Numbered from the stretch's first letter, positions 15,941 through 24,744 are shown. The stretch is DNA of 64,000 bases from Mucilaginibacter sp. OK268 (GCF_900103125.1 NZ_FNJV01000003.1:806001-870000); one strand, 5' to 3'. Notes: a model not told the origin generated them from the sequence alone. Program-made: numbers and translations.

Positions 15941-16471
15941 ATGCGCAAATTAAAATTAGATGAGCTGAACCGGGCTTCGGTTGATGAATTTAAGGCACAG
16001 GATAAACTGCCAGTAGCCGTTGTACTGGATAATGTGCGCAGCATGCACAACATAGGCTCTATTTTCCGTACCTCGGATGGTTTTGCGGTGGAGCAGATCT
16101 GTCTTTGCGGCATTACCGCCCAGCCCCCGCACCGCGAAATTGAAAAAACTGCCCTCGGCGCCACACAATCCGTTAACTGGACCTATTACGAAACCCCGCT
16201 GCAGGCTGTAGAGCAATTACGCAAGGATGGTTACCGCATCATCGCCGTTGAGCAGGCCGAAAACAGCACCATGCTCAACGAGTTTACCCCGCTCGACAAT
16301 GAAAAATACGCCCTCATCTTCGGCAACGAAGTAAACGGCGTAAGCGAGGAGGTGATGCAAAATATCGACGCCTGTATTGAAATACCCCAATTCGGCACCA
16401 AACATTCTTTTAATATCGTGGTATCGGCAGGGATCGTCCTTTGGGATTTCTTTGCTAAAATGGCGATGTAA
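15941..16471 (+). CDS. TrmH-family (SpoU) RNA 2'-O-methyltransferase
   Basis: A 176-residue SPOUT-type RNA methyltransferase. Motif 1 is VAVVLDNVRSMHNIGSIFRT (about 24-43; N and R are the conserved catalytic-site residues), motif 2 is LIFGNEVNGVS (about 118-128) and motif 3 is IEIPQFGTKHSFNIVVSAGIV. It acts on ribose of tRNA or rRNA; the exact site cannot be told. The start is the ATG at MRKLKLDE, because the longer reading begins inside a palindromic repeat. It follows galK on the same strand after 60 bases. Confidence 0.9.
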   Translation: MRKLKLDELNRASVDEFKAQDKLPVAVVLDNVRSMHNIGSIFRTSDGFAVEQICLCGITAQPPHREIEKTALGATQSVNWTYYETPLQAVEQLRKDGYRIIAVEQAENSTMLNEFTPLDNEKYALIFGNEVNGVSEEVMQNIDACIEIPQFGTKHSFNIVVSAGIVLWDFFAKMAM

Positions 16472-16494
16472 GGTAAATGCATTTAACTAAATCC

Positions 16495-16587
16495 ATGTCA
16501 TTGCGAGCGAAGCGTGGCAATCTCGTAGCTATTCTTATCCATGACAACGCGAGGAGATTGCTTCGTCGTTCCTCCTCGCAATGACAT
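16495..16587. repeat. REP-like palindrome, family B copy 1 (ATGTCATTGCGAG)
   Basis: Outer inverted ends ATGTCATTGCGAG / CTCGCAATGACAT, with inner sequence GCGTGGCAATCTCG and its complement CGAGGAGATTGCTTCG. Related copies lie at 17865, 19021 and 63601. Confidence 0.85.
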
Positions 16588-16620
16588 AGTGGTAAAAGCC
16601 CCAACCCTTTAGACAAAGGC

Positions 16621-16692
16621 TGTCATGCTGAGCTCGTCGAATCATGGTGGGCAGGCCTCTACGCACGTCCTTCGACAGGCTCAGGGTGACAG
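16621..16692. repeat. REP-like palindrome, family C copy 1 (TGTCATGCTGAGC)
   Basis: Inverted ends TGTCATGCTGAGCTCGTCGAA / TTCGACAGGCTCAGGGTGACA around a core GGTGGGCAGGCCTCTACGC. Related copies lie at 18760, 18922, 60941 and 63711. Confidence 0.85.
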
Positions 16693-16706
16693 GCACGAGG
16701 CTTTAA

Positions 16707-16739
16707 AGACTTACGAAGTTTTAAAAACTTCGTAAGTCT
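16707..16739. repeat. perfect hairpin AGACTTACGAAGTTTT
   Basis: A perfect 16-bp inverted repeat (AGACTTACGAAGTTTT / AAAACTTCGTAAGTCT) with a one-base spacer, between two converging genes. It might act as a transcript end, but no T run follows on either strand. Confidence 0.75.
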
Positions 16740-16767
16740 GGCTTCCCGTTTTAGCAAAATCAGTCAC

Positions 16768-17739
16768 TTAAATAACCACCACCAAACGCTTACCGCCATC
16801 CACTTCCAGATCCCAAAGCTCAGCGATGTTTTCCAGTTTTACAGTGACGGTATCCACCTTGAGCTTACCAGCAGCGGCAAGTGCAAACATCTCGGGTAAG
16901 ATCTGGCTGAAAAGCTGTCCAACCTGCGGCTTTGACCAGGCACCCAGTCCAGAACCTGTTAATTGCAGATCGACACTGCGAAGATTTGCAGCTGATAATT
17001 GGATCAGATCGCCGGTCATGCTGCCTACGGATACATATCTAACCCTGTTGGTGAATGAGCCTTTGCCTTTTACGCAGGCCAGAATCATTTCGGCAGTATG
17101 GCCCCACAGGTAATCGATGATCACATCGATAGGCGTAGCTGCATGGATAACGGTCAGCTGCGCTTTAAAACTTTCATCATCCTGCATAACTGAAACTATT
17201 TCGTCGGCACCAAGCGATAACAGATCCTCCAGCGAAGCCAGGTTCCGGCCCGTTACGATCACTTTTTTGGCCCCGTAATGTTTGGCTATCTGCACCGCTA
17301 CGCGCCCGGTAAAACCAGTGGCCCCGTTGATCAGCACCACATCGCCCGGCTGAATATCCGCTTTAAATTTAAGCCCCATCGCTGCGCCGATCACCGCGTT
17401 GGGCAGGGCCGCCGCTGTGGCATCGTCCAAGTCATTTGGAATTTTTACGGTACGGTCTTTATCAATGGTCGCTCTCTCAGCCAGCATACCGCTTATACCC
17501 ATGCCATATACGCGCATTCCATCTGCAAGCAGACAAACACCGTCACCGCCAATGACCTTTCCGCTTTCTTTTGGCGCATCGCTTGAATAGTGCTTGCCGC
17601 TGGCCTTGCTTTTATCCAAATGTTTGATGGCTACCGCCTTTACGGTTACCAGTACTTCATCCTCGTTATGAACTATCGGCTCCGGAAAATTTGTATATTG
17701 AGGTAAACCTCCTTGTTGATACATTACTGCTGCTTTCAT
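16768..17739 (-). CDS. MDR-family zinc-less alcohol dehydrogenase / quinone oxidoreductase-like protein
   Basis: A 323-residue NADPH-dependent medium-chain dehydrogenase/reductase. The N-terminal GroES-like part (1-115) begins MKAAVMYQQGGLPQYTNFPEP and lacks the Cys cluster of the structural zinc site and the catalytic zinc ligands, so it belongs with quinone oxidoreductases. The cofactor site is INGATGFTGRVAVQIAKHYG (about 137-156, AxxGxxG pattern), followed by VTGRN for NADP recognition. Substrate unknown. The gene is flanked on both sides by palindromic repeats and is likely monocistronic. Confidence 0.88.
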   Translation of the reverse strand: MKAAVMYQQGGLPQYTNFPEPIVHNEDEVLVTVKAVAIKHLDKSKASGKHYSSDAPKESGKVIGGDGVCLLADGMRVYGMGISGMLAERATIDKDRTVKIPNDLDDATAAALPNAVIGAAMGLKFKADIQPGDVVLINGATGFTGRVAVQIAKHYGAKKVIVTGRNLASLEDLLSLGADEIVSVMQDDESFKAQLTVIHAATPIDVIIDYLWGHTAEMILACVKGKGSFTNRVRYVSVGSMTGDLIQLSAANLRSVDLQLTGSGLGAWSKPQVGQLFSQILPEMFALAAAGKLKVDTVTVKLENIAELWDLEVDGGKRLVVVI

Positions 17740-17814
17740 TTTTATTATTTATTTATACAAAAGTAGAGCGGCAAACAACGCCGGACGATAACATTTGTTA
17801 TCAAATGCAGGAAT

Positions 17815-17948
17815 CGACTCACCCCGTCTGCGCTACGCTGGAGGGCTCTCTGACTTATAAAACCATGTCAGGAGCGTAGCGTGGCAATCTCGTCACTTGC
17901 ATATTAAACGCGAGGAGATTGCTTCGTCGTTCCTTCTCGCAATGACAT
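17815..17948. repeat. REP-like palindrome, family B copy 2, with an adjoining CGACTCACCCCGTCTGCG element
   Basis: The core from ATGTCAGGAGCG to TTCTCGCAATGACAT is a variant of family B whose left end has lost ATTGCG. In front of it is CGACTCACCCCGTCTGCGCTACG, a piece also seen in degenerate form near 13650. The gap holds no reading frame. Confidence 0.75.
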
Positions 17949-18020
17949 ATAGGGAAAAGCGGCTTTAATTGAAATTGTTATTAAATTAGCTTACCTATAA
18001 ACCACCAACAAACCAACCTC

Positions 18021-18680
18021 ATGAACGCCCTTGCCAAAAAACTGCAAATGAAACCCCATACGCGCTGGCTGTTGCATAAAGCGCCGGCTAACTACCTGGA
18101 AAGCCTGGAGCCCCTGCCCGATGATGTGGAGATAGTACATAATACCGCGGGTAATTTTAATGGCATACAGCTGTTTGTCACCAATAGTGTGGAACTGGCG
18201 GATGAACTGAAAGTGATCGTTCCACTGCTAAAGGATGATACCATATTCTGGATCATCTACCCTAAAAAGAACTCAGGTATTACAACCGACCTGGAGATGA
18301 TGAGCAGCTGGGATGCGCCAGCTCAATACGGTATCCGTCCGGTAGCTTCGGCGGCGGTTAACGAGGTGTGGACGGGCCTGCGTTTCCGTCCGGTGGACAA
18401 AGTAAAAGTTTCGGCAGGCCGTAATGACGCGGTACGGAATAACGAGTACAGCGCCTATATTGATGTAGATAAAAAAACTGTAACCCTGCCCGATGATATC
18501 AAGGCATCGCTGGAACAGCATCCGGATATACTAAACTGGTTTCATCAGCTGGCCTATAGCCATAAAAAGGAATATGTGCTATGGATATTGACCGCCAAAC
18601 AGGAAAAAACCCGGCAAGACCGCATGACTAAAATGGTGGAGATGCTGATCAACAAAAAGAAAAATCCTTCGGATAAGTAA
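18021..18680 (+). CDS. YdeI/OmpD-associated (OmdA) family protein
   Basis: A 219-residue soluble protein. The N-terminal half (1-125) has a DUF3052-like look with LAKKLQMKPHTRWLLHKAP and VPLLKDDTIFWIIYPKKNSG. The C-terminal part (about 140-215) carries the OmdA signature: LPDDIKASLEQHPDILNWFHQL, YSHKKEYVLWILTAKQEKTR and RMTKMVEMLINKKK. The family has been called bacteriocin-protection on weak evidence; the molecular role is unknown. It stands between two repeat-rich gaps. Confidence 0.83.
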   Translation: MNALAKKLQMKPHTRWLLHKAPANYLESLEPLPDDVEIVHNTAGNFNGIQLFVTNSVELADELKVIVPLLKDDTIFWIIYPKKNSGITTDLEMMSSWDAPAQYGIRPVASAAVNEVWTGLRFRPVDKVKVSAGRNDAVRNNEYSAYIDVDKKTVTLPDDIKASLEQHPDILNWFHQLAYSHKKEYVLWILTAKQEKTRQDRMTKMVEMLINKKKNPSDK

Positions 18681-18689
18681 ATATTCCCA

Positions 18690-18721
18690 GTTCCATCCCC
18701 TCTTGAGAGGGGAATCGCACT
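18690..18721. repeat. short palindrome CCCCTCTTGAGAGGGG with AATCGCAC tail
   Basis: CCCCTCTTGAGAGGGG is a perfect 16-base palindrome followed by AATCGCAC. A related piece, CCTTCCCCAAGGAAGGAATCGCAC, occurs at about 18876-18899, sharing the AATCGCAC tail. Confidence 0.65.
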
Positions 18722-18759
18722 TGCTCCGCTTTTTTCTATCTTACCGCTATGAAGAAGCC

Positions 18760-18835
18760 TTGTCATGCTGAACATAGTGAAGCATCTTCTTCGATAGGAA
18801 TGCGGATAGATCCTTCGCTCCACTCAGGATGACAA
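18760..18835. repeat. REP-like palindrome, family C variant
   Basis: Ends TTGTCATGCTGAACATAGTGAAG / CTTCGCTCCACTCAGGATGACAA, with a core ATAGGAATGCGGATAGATC that differs from the other copies. Confidence 0.75.
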
Positions 18836-18921
18836 ACTTGTTTAGTTGTATAAAGTTTAGCCAGCGTTGAAACCCCTTCCCCAAGGAAGGAATCGCACAG
18901 GGCTAATGCTTTTTTAAAGGC

Positions 18922-18995
18922 CTGTCATCCTGAGCCCGTCGAAGGATCGAGCGTAGAGGCCCACCACCATGCTTCGACGGTGCTCAGCATGACAG
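18922..18995. repeat. REP-like palindrome, family C copy (inverted orientation)
   Basis: Reverse orientation relative to 16621: starts CTGTCATCCTGAGCCCGTCGAAG, core GTAGAGGCCCACCACC, ends GTGCTCAGCATGACAG. Confidence 0.82.
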
Positions 18996-19020
18996 CCTTT
19001 GCTTTTTGCTTAAATAAAAA

Positions 19021-19107
19021 ATGTCATTGCGAGCGGAGCGTGGCAATCGCGAACTATACAAGGTGACTTTGTACAGTATGCGATTGCTTCGTTCCTCGCA
19101 ATGACAT
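19021..19107. repeat. REP-like palindrome, family B copy 3
   Basis: Ends ATGTCATTGCGAGCGGAGCG / CGTTCCTCGCAATGACAT; the inner pair GGCAATCGCG / GCGATTGC is perfect. It completes a 460-base gap (18681-19141) made almost wholly of four repeats and without a gene. Confidence 0.85.
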
Positions 19108-19141
19108 GTGGAGGGTAAGGTGTGTCTTCCTCAGGGGCTAA

Positions 19142-21715
19142 TTACGCCAAATTCCTACCCGCATTCACAATACCGTAAACGGTACGAATCACGAGCTTAT
19201 CATATATGTCGATCAGTTCGCTATCGTCGCTGCTATTGAGCTTCTGTAAGGCATAATGTTGGATGATCACGAGTGGTAACACGATCTTCTCACGGATGGC
19301 GATAGAACGGCGCTCTACCGGGTATTCTTCCATCAGCACTGTGCTTCCGGTAAGGTCAAGCAACATTTCGCGGGTAAGTTCAAACTCGTCCTTCAGCAGT
19401 TTCCAGAAAGCGCCGAATTTTTTGTCTTTCTCCAGGTAAGCTGTCACCCTGAAATCAGATTTCGACATGGACATGGCACAGTTATCCAGCATGGTTTTAA
19501 AGAAGCCGGAGGTTCTGTATAGTTCTTTTATTTCGAGCCAGTTGCCGTCGTCTTTCATTTTTTTCAAAGCGGTACCTACCCCATAAAAACCGGGGATACT
19601 TTGTTTTAGCTGGCTCCAGGAAGTTACAAAGCTGATGGCCCGCAGGTCTTCCAGTTTCAGCGGCGCACCGGCATTACGTTTGGTTGGCCGACTGCTGATA
19701 TTGATCCTCGATAACAATTTAAGCGGACTGAATTTCTCCAGATATTCCACAAATAAAGGGTGCGCGCGCAGGGCCATGAACAATTTATAGCTTTCGTCGG
19801 CCATGTCCGATATCAGGGCTTTGTGCCTGTTATCCAGCAGATCGTTATGATTTGGATGCAGGGCCGAAATAATACCCGCGTTGATCAGCTGCTCCATATT
19901 GAAGCGGGCAGTCTCTACCGAACCATATTGCGAGCTCACGGTTTGCCCCTGGATGGTTAATTGGATATGATCATTAGCGATCTCGTTACCCATCGAAGCA
20001 TAAAAACGGTGCGTTTTACCGCCGCCACGTGCCGGTGGACCTCCCCTGCCGTCAAAAAACGCCAGGCTGATATCATATTTGCGGGCCATAGCGGTCAATT
20101 CCACTTTAGCTTTATATATCGACCAGTTGGCCATCAGGTAGCCGCCATCCTTGGTGCTGTCAGAAAAACCAAGCATAATGGTTTGCCTGTTACCGCGTTT
20201 TTTCAGGTGCTCGGCATAGTACGGATGCGTGTAGAGTTGCTCCATGATCTCGCCTGCACGGGAAAGATCGTTCACGGTTTCGAACAGCGGCATAAAATCG
20301 ACACTCAGGCTGTCCTTCTCCCATCCGCTCCATAAAAACAGGTCGATGAGTTGTAAAATATCAGATGCCTGCTGACAGTTGCTGATGATAAAACGCTGAC
20401 AGGCCTTTTCGCCATTCGTCTGCTGAATTTCCTGCATCAGGCGGATAGTATTCAGTGTATCCTGCGTCATGGCATCCGCGTCAGAAGGGCAATGGAAATC
20501 GGCCTCTTTAAAGCTGATCTGTTTTAGCTTTTCTTCTTCGTCCAGATCGGCATAGCCTTTAACAATACCTGTTTTAATATTTTTTACACCATAATCAAAC
20601 ACGCTGCGTAAAACGCGGCTGTCCTGACGAATATCCAGCGTAGCAAAATAACAGCCAAACAAGCGAACCTTCTGGATCAGGTTCTCCACAATATCAACAA
20701 ACAAACTGTCGTGATCAGTAATGATGGTTTGCTTGATTGATTGCAGCAAGCTCAACAGTTCACCTTGCAGATTTTTGGAATCCGGATGTTCGTTGGCATT
20801 TTTGTAGAGTAGTTTTTCCAGCTTGGCCATAGCCTTTTCAACCCCGCGGAAAGTAATGCGGCGTTTAAGTACCCGGAAATCACGATAGTAACAACGGAAC
20901 AGGCGCTGCCTTAAAAAGCTGGCCACTTCCTTGGTAGTTTGTGTAGTTACGTTGGGATTGCCGTCCCTGTCGCCGCCTGGCCAAAAGCCAAGCTCCAGCA
21001 CACGACTGCTGGCGGCATCAATGTCAAACTCTTCTTCGAGTTTGGATTGTATGCCCGATACGGCATGGTAAAATATATTCTCCAAAAACCAGGACAGGCT
21101 GATGGCCTCGTCAACCGGTGTTGGTGATGTTTTGTTAAAGAATGGGGTTTTGCCCAGTTGTTGCAGCAGTACGTCGATATTATTAATATCGTTTACCTTT
21201 ACTGCTTCGATCAGGTCTGTCATAATGCCCAATACCGTGCCTGGATAAAACTGTGTTGGGTGCGCAGTGAGTACCAATCGTAACGAAAAGTCTTTTAGCT
21301 TCTCACTGATCTGTGCCCGGGTTTCTTCGCTATTGGTGGCTTGCGCCAGCAGACTTTGCAGGTTGCCCGAATCATCAAACTTACCCAATTTATTAAAGGA
21401 CGAATCTTCAATGGCATCAAACAAAACCACCTGGCGCTCGATGTACTGAATAAAACGGAACATGCGGTTGATCTGCTCGCGATGGTCAATATCCGGTACA
21501 TACTTTTTAAAGAACGACTCAATGATATCCGTTGGTGAGGCCTGCTTAATGGCGCCTTTTTCGCAATGTGAACTAAAAAACGGCAGTAAAATACCGGTAT
21601 CCTTTACCTGATAAAATGGTAGTGTTTGAAATAAACTGTTATATAACTCAAACCTGGTTACAACTTCGTTATTAAAAGCTGCTTCCCGCTGACTGAGTTT
21701 TAAAGTTAATGACAT
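19142..21715 (-). CDS. ppc: phosphoenolpyruvate carboxylase
   Basis: Carboxylates phosphoenolpyruvate with bicarbonate to give oxaloacetate and phosphate, refilling the TCA cycle in the cytoplasm. The 857-residue length is normal. Visible motifs are LVLTAHPTQFYPGT with catalytic His152, FWPGGDRDGNPNVT, GFSDSTKDGGYL with the conserved Lys, and FFDGRGGPPARGGG. Two points are odd: the first motif lacks the TAHPTE...RR pattern of classic enzymes, and the C-terminus ends AGRNLA instead of the classic NTG. Both may be normal for Bacteroidota. It has a large repeat region downstream and a divergent FUSC gene upstream. Confidence 0.95.
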   Translation of the reverse strand: MSLTLKLSQREAAFNNEVVTRFELYNSLFQTLPFYQVKDTGILLPFFSSHCEKGAIKQASPTDIIESFFKKYVPDIDHREQINRMFRFIQYIERQVVLFDAIEDSSFNKLGKFDDSGNLQSLLAQATNSEETRAQISEKLKDFSLRLVLTAHPTQFYPGTVLGIMTDLIEAVKVNDINNIDVLLQQLGKTPFFNKTSPTPVDEAISLSWFLENIFYHAVSGIQSKLEEEFDIDAASSRVLELGFWPGGDRDGNPNVTTQTTKEVASFLRQRLFRCYYRDFRVLKRRITFRGVEKAMAKLEKLLYKNANEHPDSKNLQGELLSLLQSIKQTIITDHDSLFVDIVENLIQKVRLFGCYFATLDIRQDSRVLRSVFDYGVKNIKTGIVKGYADLDEEEKLKQISFKEADFHCPSDADAMTQDTLNTIRLMQEIQQTNGEKACQRFIISNCQQASDILQLIDLFLWSGWEKDSLSVDFMPLFETVNDLSRAGEIMEQLYTHPYYAEHLKKRGNRQTIMLGFSDSTKDGGYLMANWSIYKAKVELTAMARKYDISLAFFDGRGGPPARGGGKTHRFYASMGNEIANDHIQLTIQGQTVSSQYGSVETARFNMEQLINAGIISALHPNHNDLLDNRHKALISDMADESYKLFMALRAHPLFVEYLEKFSPLKLLSRINISSRPTKRNAGAPLKLEDLRAISFVTSWSQLKQSIPGFYGVGTALKKMKDDGNWLEIKELYRTSGFFKTMLDNCAMSMSKSDFRVTAYLEKDKKFGAFWKLLKDEFELTREMLLDLTGSTVLMEEYPVERRSIAIREKIVLPLVIIQHYALQKLNSSDDSELIDIYDKLVIRTVYGIVNAGRNLA

Positions 21716-21911
21716 AGTTCAAAATATAATTGGGTTAAAATTGAGTGGTACCGGCTATTGCGCAAACCGGGGGTGAATTTAATTATCTAAAATTAAATTT
21801 CAACTAAAAGTAATAAATTTAATAATAGTATTACGAATTTGATATCAATTTTACTAAAACAAGGCAAAAAAATTTAATTATTGTAAATTTACAACCTGAT
21901 TTAAAATCAAA

Positions 21912-22019
21912 ATGATATTAAAGAAATTATGCCGTTTAGCTGTAAGCAAAGATTTTTATAACTTGCCTGTGTATTGCCCGGCCACTGCCAAAAACAAACA
22001 CTATTTTGATGAATATTAA
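21912..22019 (+). CDS. possible 35-aa leader peptide overlapping the FUSC gene
   Basis: A short reading frame (ATG to TAA) of 35 residues, beginning MILKKLCRLAVSKDFYNLP and ending KNKHYFDEY. It overlaps the start of the next gene by 11 bases in another frame, a layout suited to translational coupling. It is basic at the N-terminus and holds two Cys. The overlap and position are what is seen; a real function is only a possibility, since a frame this short may occur by chance. Confidence 0.3.
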   Translation: MILKKLCRLAVSKDFYNLPVYCPATAKNKHYFDEY

Positions 22020-24156
22020 TACCAGGGAAATAAAAAGCTTTTTTTACAGCCAGTATTTTTCTGACGGTTTACGTATCACAGCGGGTATACTCCTGCCCTC
22101 ACTGGTGTTGCTGGAATTTAACCAGTTTGATCTGGGTCTTACTTTTAGTTTAGGAGCGCTTTGTATTTGTGTAATTGACAATCCCGGTCCGGTAACCCAC
22201 AAGCGTAATTCTATGGCTATAGGCAATTTATGCCTTTTCCTGGTGGCGGCCATTACCGGTTTTGCCCGGCTAAACTTATATACGCTTGGGTTAGAGATCA
22301 CGGTGTTTTCGTTCCTGTTCTCGATGTTTACGGTTTATGGTAACCGGGCAGCATCTGTGGGCACCTGTTCGTTGCTCATCATGATATTTATGATGGATAA
22401 AGCCCAACCCGCTGGCAATGTACTATGGTATAGCGCCACTATCCTGGTGGGTGGCTTATGGTACATGACTTTCAGTCTGGTATTTTTTGGTATCAGGCCT
22501 TATCGCGCGGCACAGCAAGCCCTGGGCGAAAACGTGGCTGATATCGCCAAATTCTTAAGGATCAAGGCCGACTTTTATTTACCCGAGAAAGATATTGATG
22601 ATAATTACCGTAAACTGGTATCGCAACAGATCCAGGTTAGTCAGCACCAGGACGCCGTACGCGAGCTGTTGTTTAAAAGCCGGGTGTTGGTTAGGGAATC
22701 AACCGGGGCCAGCAGAGTACTGGTATTAACCTTTGTTGACCTGGTGGATATGTTTGAACAGATCATGGCTACCCATTATGATTACAGCGAGATACGCGAG
22801 CGCTTTAAAGATACCGGCATCCTTAACGAGATTGCCCGTATACTACAGCACATGGCCGATGAGCTGGATGAGATAGCTTATATTGTACTATCAAATACCC
22901 GCAACCGTCATCTCACTGATTTTAATCTGGAATTGGAGAAACTGAAGTTAAAGATTGATGACATAGGTAAAAACAACCAGGAGATCAGTAACCTGGTGCT
23001 CAAAAAGATTCTGATCAATTTGCGCGATCTGGGCGACAGCATCAATAATATATATAACTATTATCACTCCAAAACCGCCCCTAAATCAACCGAATTACGT
23101 GGTGATGTGGAGTATTCACAGTTTGTTACCCATCAGGATTACGCCCCGCATATCTTCTTTGATAACTTCACCTTGGATTCGGGTGCTTTTAAGCATGCGT
23201 TGCGGGTATCATTGGTTTGTCTGGTGGGTTTTATTACGGCCAAAACCGTGGCCCAGGGACATCATAGTTACTGGGTACTGCTCACCATCATCGTAATCCT
23301 AAAACCCGGTTTTAGCCTATCTAAGCAGCGTAATTATCAACGGCTTATTGGCACTATCTGCGGTGGGGCTATCGGCATACTTATCTTAAGCTTTATACCC
23401 GATAACACCGTACAATTTATTTTTTTAATAGTGTTTATGATTGGCACCTATAGCTTTTCAAGATTAAATTATGTAGTATCAGTAATTTTTATGACACCCT
23501 TTGTACTTATCCTGTTCAAGTTTTTGGGTGTGGGGCTATTAAATGTGGCTCAGGAGCGCATACTGGATACGCTTATCGGTTCGTCCATCGCGTTTATTGC
23601 TAGTTACTTGATATTCCCAACCTGGGAGTTTGACCAGATACAGGAAACCCTGCGTGATGTGATCGTAGCCAATATCAACTACCTGATAACCATTGCCGAA
23701 AGTTTATCGGGCAAAGTAACCGGCACTACCATGTACAAACTGGCCCGTAAAGATGTGTATGTAAAATCGGCCAACTTATCGGCTGCTTTTGAGCGTATGA
23801 CGTCTGAACCCAAAAGCAAACAACGTAAAGTAAAAGATGTACATAAGTTTGTGGTTTTAAACCATATTCTGTCGTCATACATCGCCAATATAGCATCAGG
23901 GCTGGTAAAAAAGGAATCGCAGCTACCGCACACCGAAGCGCTTAAACTGGTTAAGAAAGGTATATCAGTATTAAATGAAAGCAACAAAAAACTTCAGGGG
24001 GAGCCAATTGAATTCAATATAGGTAAAACACCAACCGTTAGCGATGCCGAAAAGGTTGAATTATCGGCAGAAGATACTTTACTGAAAGAACAGTTGGGCT
24101 TTATCAATAAAATTAGTTATGATATTGCCAAAATAACCGACAATATCCTGCAGTAA
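22009..24156 (+). CDS. FUSC family (YccS-like) integral membrane protein
   Basis: A 715-residue inner-membrane protein of the FUSC/YccS type, related to the membrane part of aromatic-acid efflux components. There are two blocks of membrane helices, about residues 15-165 and 395-530, each followed by a long soluble helical part; the second block carries the family look with GFITAKTVAQGHHSYWVLLTIIVILKP and QRLIGTICGGAIG. The soluble parts are rich in Leu/Lys/Glu and probably form coiled coils. The start is the ATG at MNINTREIK, not the TTG just before it. No membrane-fusion or outer-membrane partner is adjacent, so a transport role is inferred from the family only. Confidence 0.88.
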   Translation: MNINTREIKSFFYSQYFSDGLRITAGILLPSLVLLEFNQFDLGLTFSLGALCICVIDNPGPVTHKRNSMAIGNLCLFLVAAITGFARLNLYTLGLEITVFSFLFSMFTVYGNRAASVGTCSLLIMIFMMDKAQPAGNVLWYSATILVGGLWYMTFSLVFFGIRPYRAAQQALGENVADIAKFLRIKADFYLPEKDIDDNYRKLVSQQIQVSQHQDAVRELLFKSRVLVRESTGASRVLVLTFVDLVDMFEQIMATHYDYSEIRERFKDTGILNEIARILQHMADELDEIAYIVLSNTRNRHLTDFNLELEKLKLKIDDIGKNNQEISNLVLKKILINLRDLGDSINNIYNYYHSKTAPKSTELRGDVEYSQFVTHQDYAPHIFFDNFTLDSGAFKHALRVSLVCLVGFITAKTVAQGHHSYWVLLTIIVILKPGFSLSKQRNYQRLIGTICGGAIGILILSFIPDNTVQFIFLIVFMIGTYSFSRLNYVVSVIFMTPFVLILFKFLGVGLLNVAQERILDTLIGSSIAFIASYLIFPTWEFDQIQETLRDVIVANINYLITIAESLSGKVTGTTMYKLARKDVYVKSANLSAAFERMTSEPKSKQRKVKDVHKFVVLNHILSSYIANIASGLVKKESQLPHTEALKLVKKGISVLNESNKKLQGEPIEFNIGKTPTVSDAEKVELSAEDTLLKEQLGFINKISYDIAKITDNILQ

Positions 24157-24196
24157 AATGAAGCTAATGATGCTTGTTGATGATTTTTGTAATTAG

Positions 24197-24358
24197 CTAA
24201 CCCAATTTAGCTTTTTTTGCATGATTGCAACTTTTTTTCACACAATGCTTTACATAGTTTTTTGCACATGCCTTGTTACTTTTTGCATGTTTAGTATCTA
24301 AACCAGGGGAGGTAAAAAACAAGCCGCCGGTAATTGCCAATAAGATTAAAGTTTTCAT
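24197..24358 (-). CDS. small secreted Cys/His/Lys-rich peptide, 53 aa
   Basis: A reading frame of 53 residues. The first 16-20 residues form a signal peptide (MKTLILLAITGGLFFTS). The mature part is very basic and ends with a compact region holding three Cys (31, 39 and 44) and His at 38 and 46: KACAKNYVKHCVKKSCNHAK. There are 9 Lys between residues 23 and 42-51. I do not recognise the family. The ATG is at the expected place, codon use is like that of neighbours, and an intrinsic terminator lies between it and the next gene upstream at 24498. A metal-binding, haem-binding or disulphide-stabilised peptide are possible readings. Confidence 0.6.
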   Translation of the reverse strand: MKTLILLAITGGLFFTSPGLDTKHAKSNKACAKNYVKHCVKKSCNHAKKAKLG

Positions 24359-24497
24359 GTTTAGGAGTTTGGTATCTATATGACGATAATAAATAGCAAA
24401 ACGTTACAATTAATTGAAAAAAAGTGATTCTGGCGCATCCATAAACAATTAATGTATTATTAATTAATCAGTTACAATACTTAATTGGCCTATATAA

Positions 24498-24532
24498 AAA
24501 AAAGTCAGTGACCTCGCGTTACTGACTTTTTT
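24498..24532. terminator. bidirectional-type hairpin AAAAAAGTCAGT
   Basis: Perfect 12-bp stem AAAAAAGTCAGT / ACTGACTTTTTT with more pairing inside the loop, ending in T6 on the plus strand and in T6 on the minus strand. The remaining 24533-24744 is AT-rich without a gene. Confidence 0.75.
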
Positions 24533-24744
24533 AATTAACTATTAACTGACCAAATATCTTAACGAAAACTACTTGGCTTTTACAAACATAGTGCGTAAAT
24601 CAAAAATAGAATATGTGAAAATCACCTGTATACATGTATTTATACTAAAACCTTGGAGTATCTCATTTTTAAACATTTATAAATCAGCACACTATAACAA
24701 AAAACACAATATTTGACGACTATTATATATTGGCATATTATTAT

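Noticed and set aside
16495..19107. A CRISPR array
   Set aside because: Repeats are palindromic elements of unequal size with no regular spacing or unique spacers, and no cas genes are near.
19961..20335. A 124-residue frame on the plus strand
   Set aside because: Antisense to ppc, whose motifs are intact across the region.
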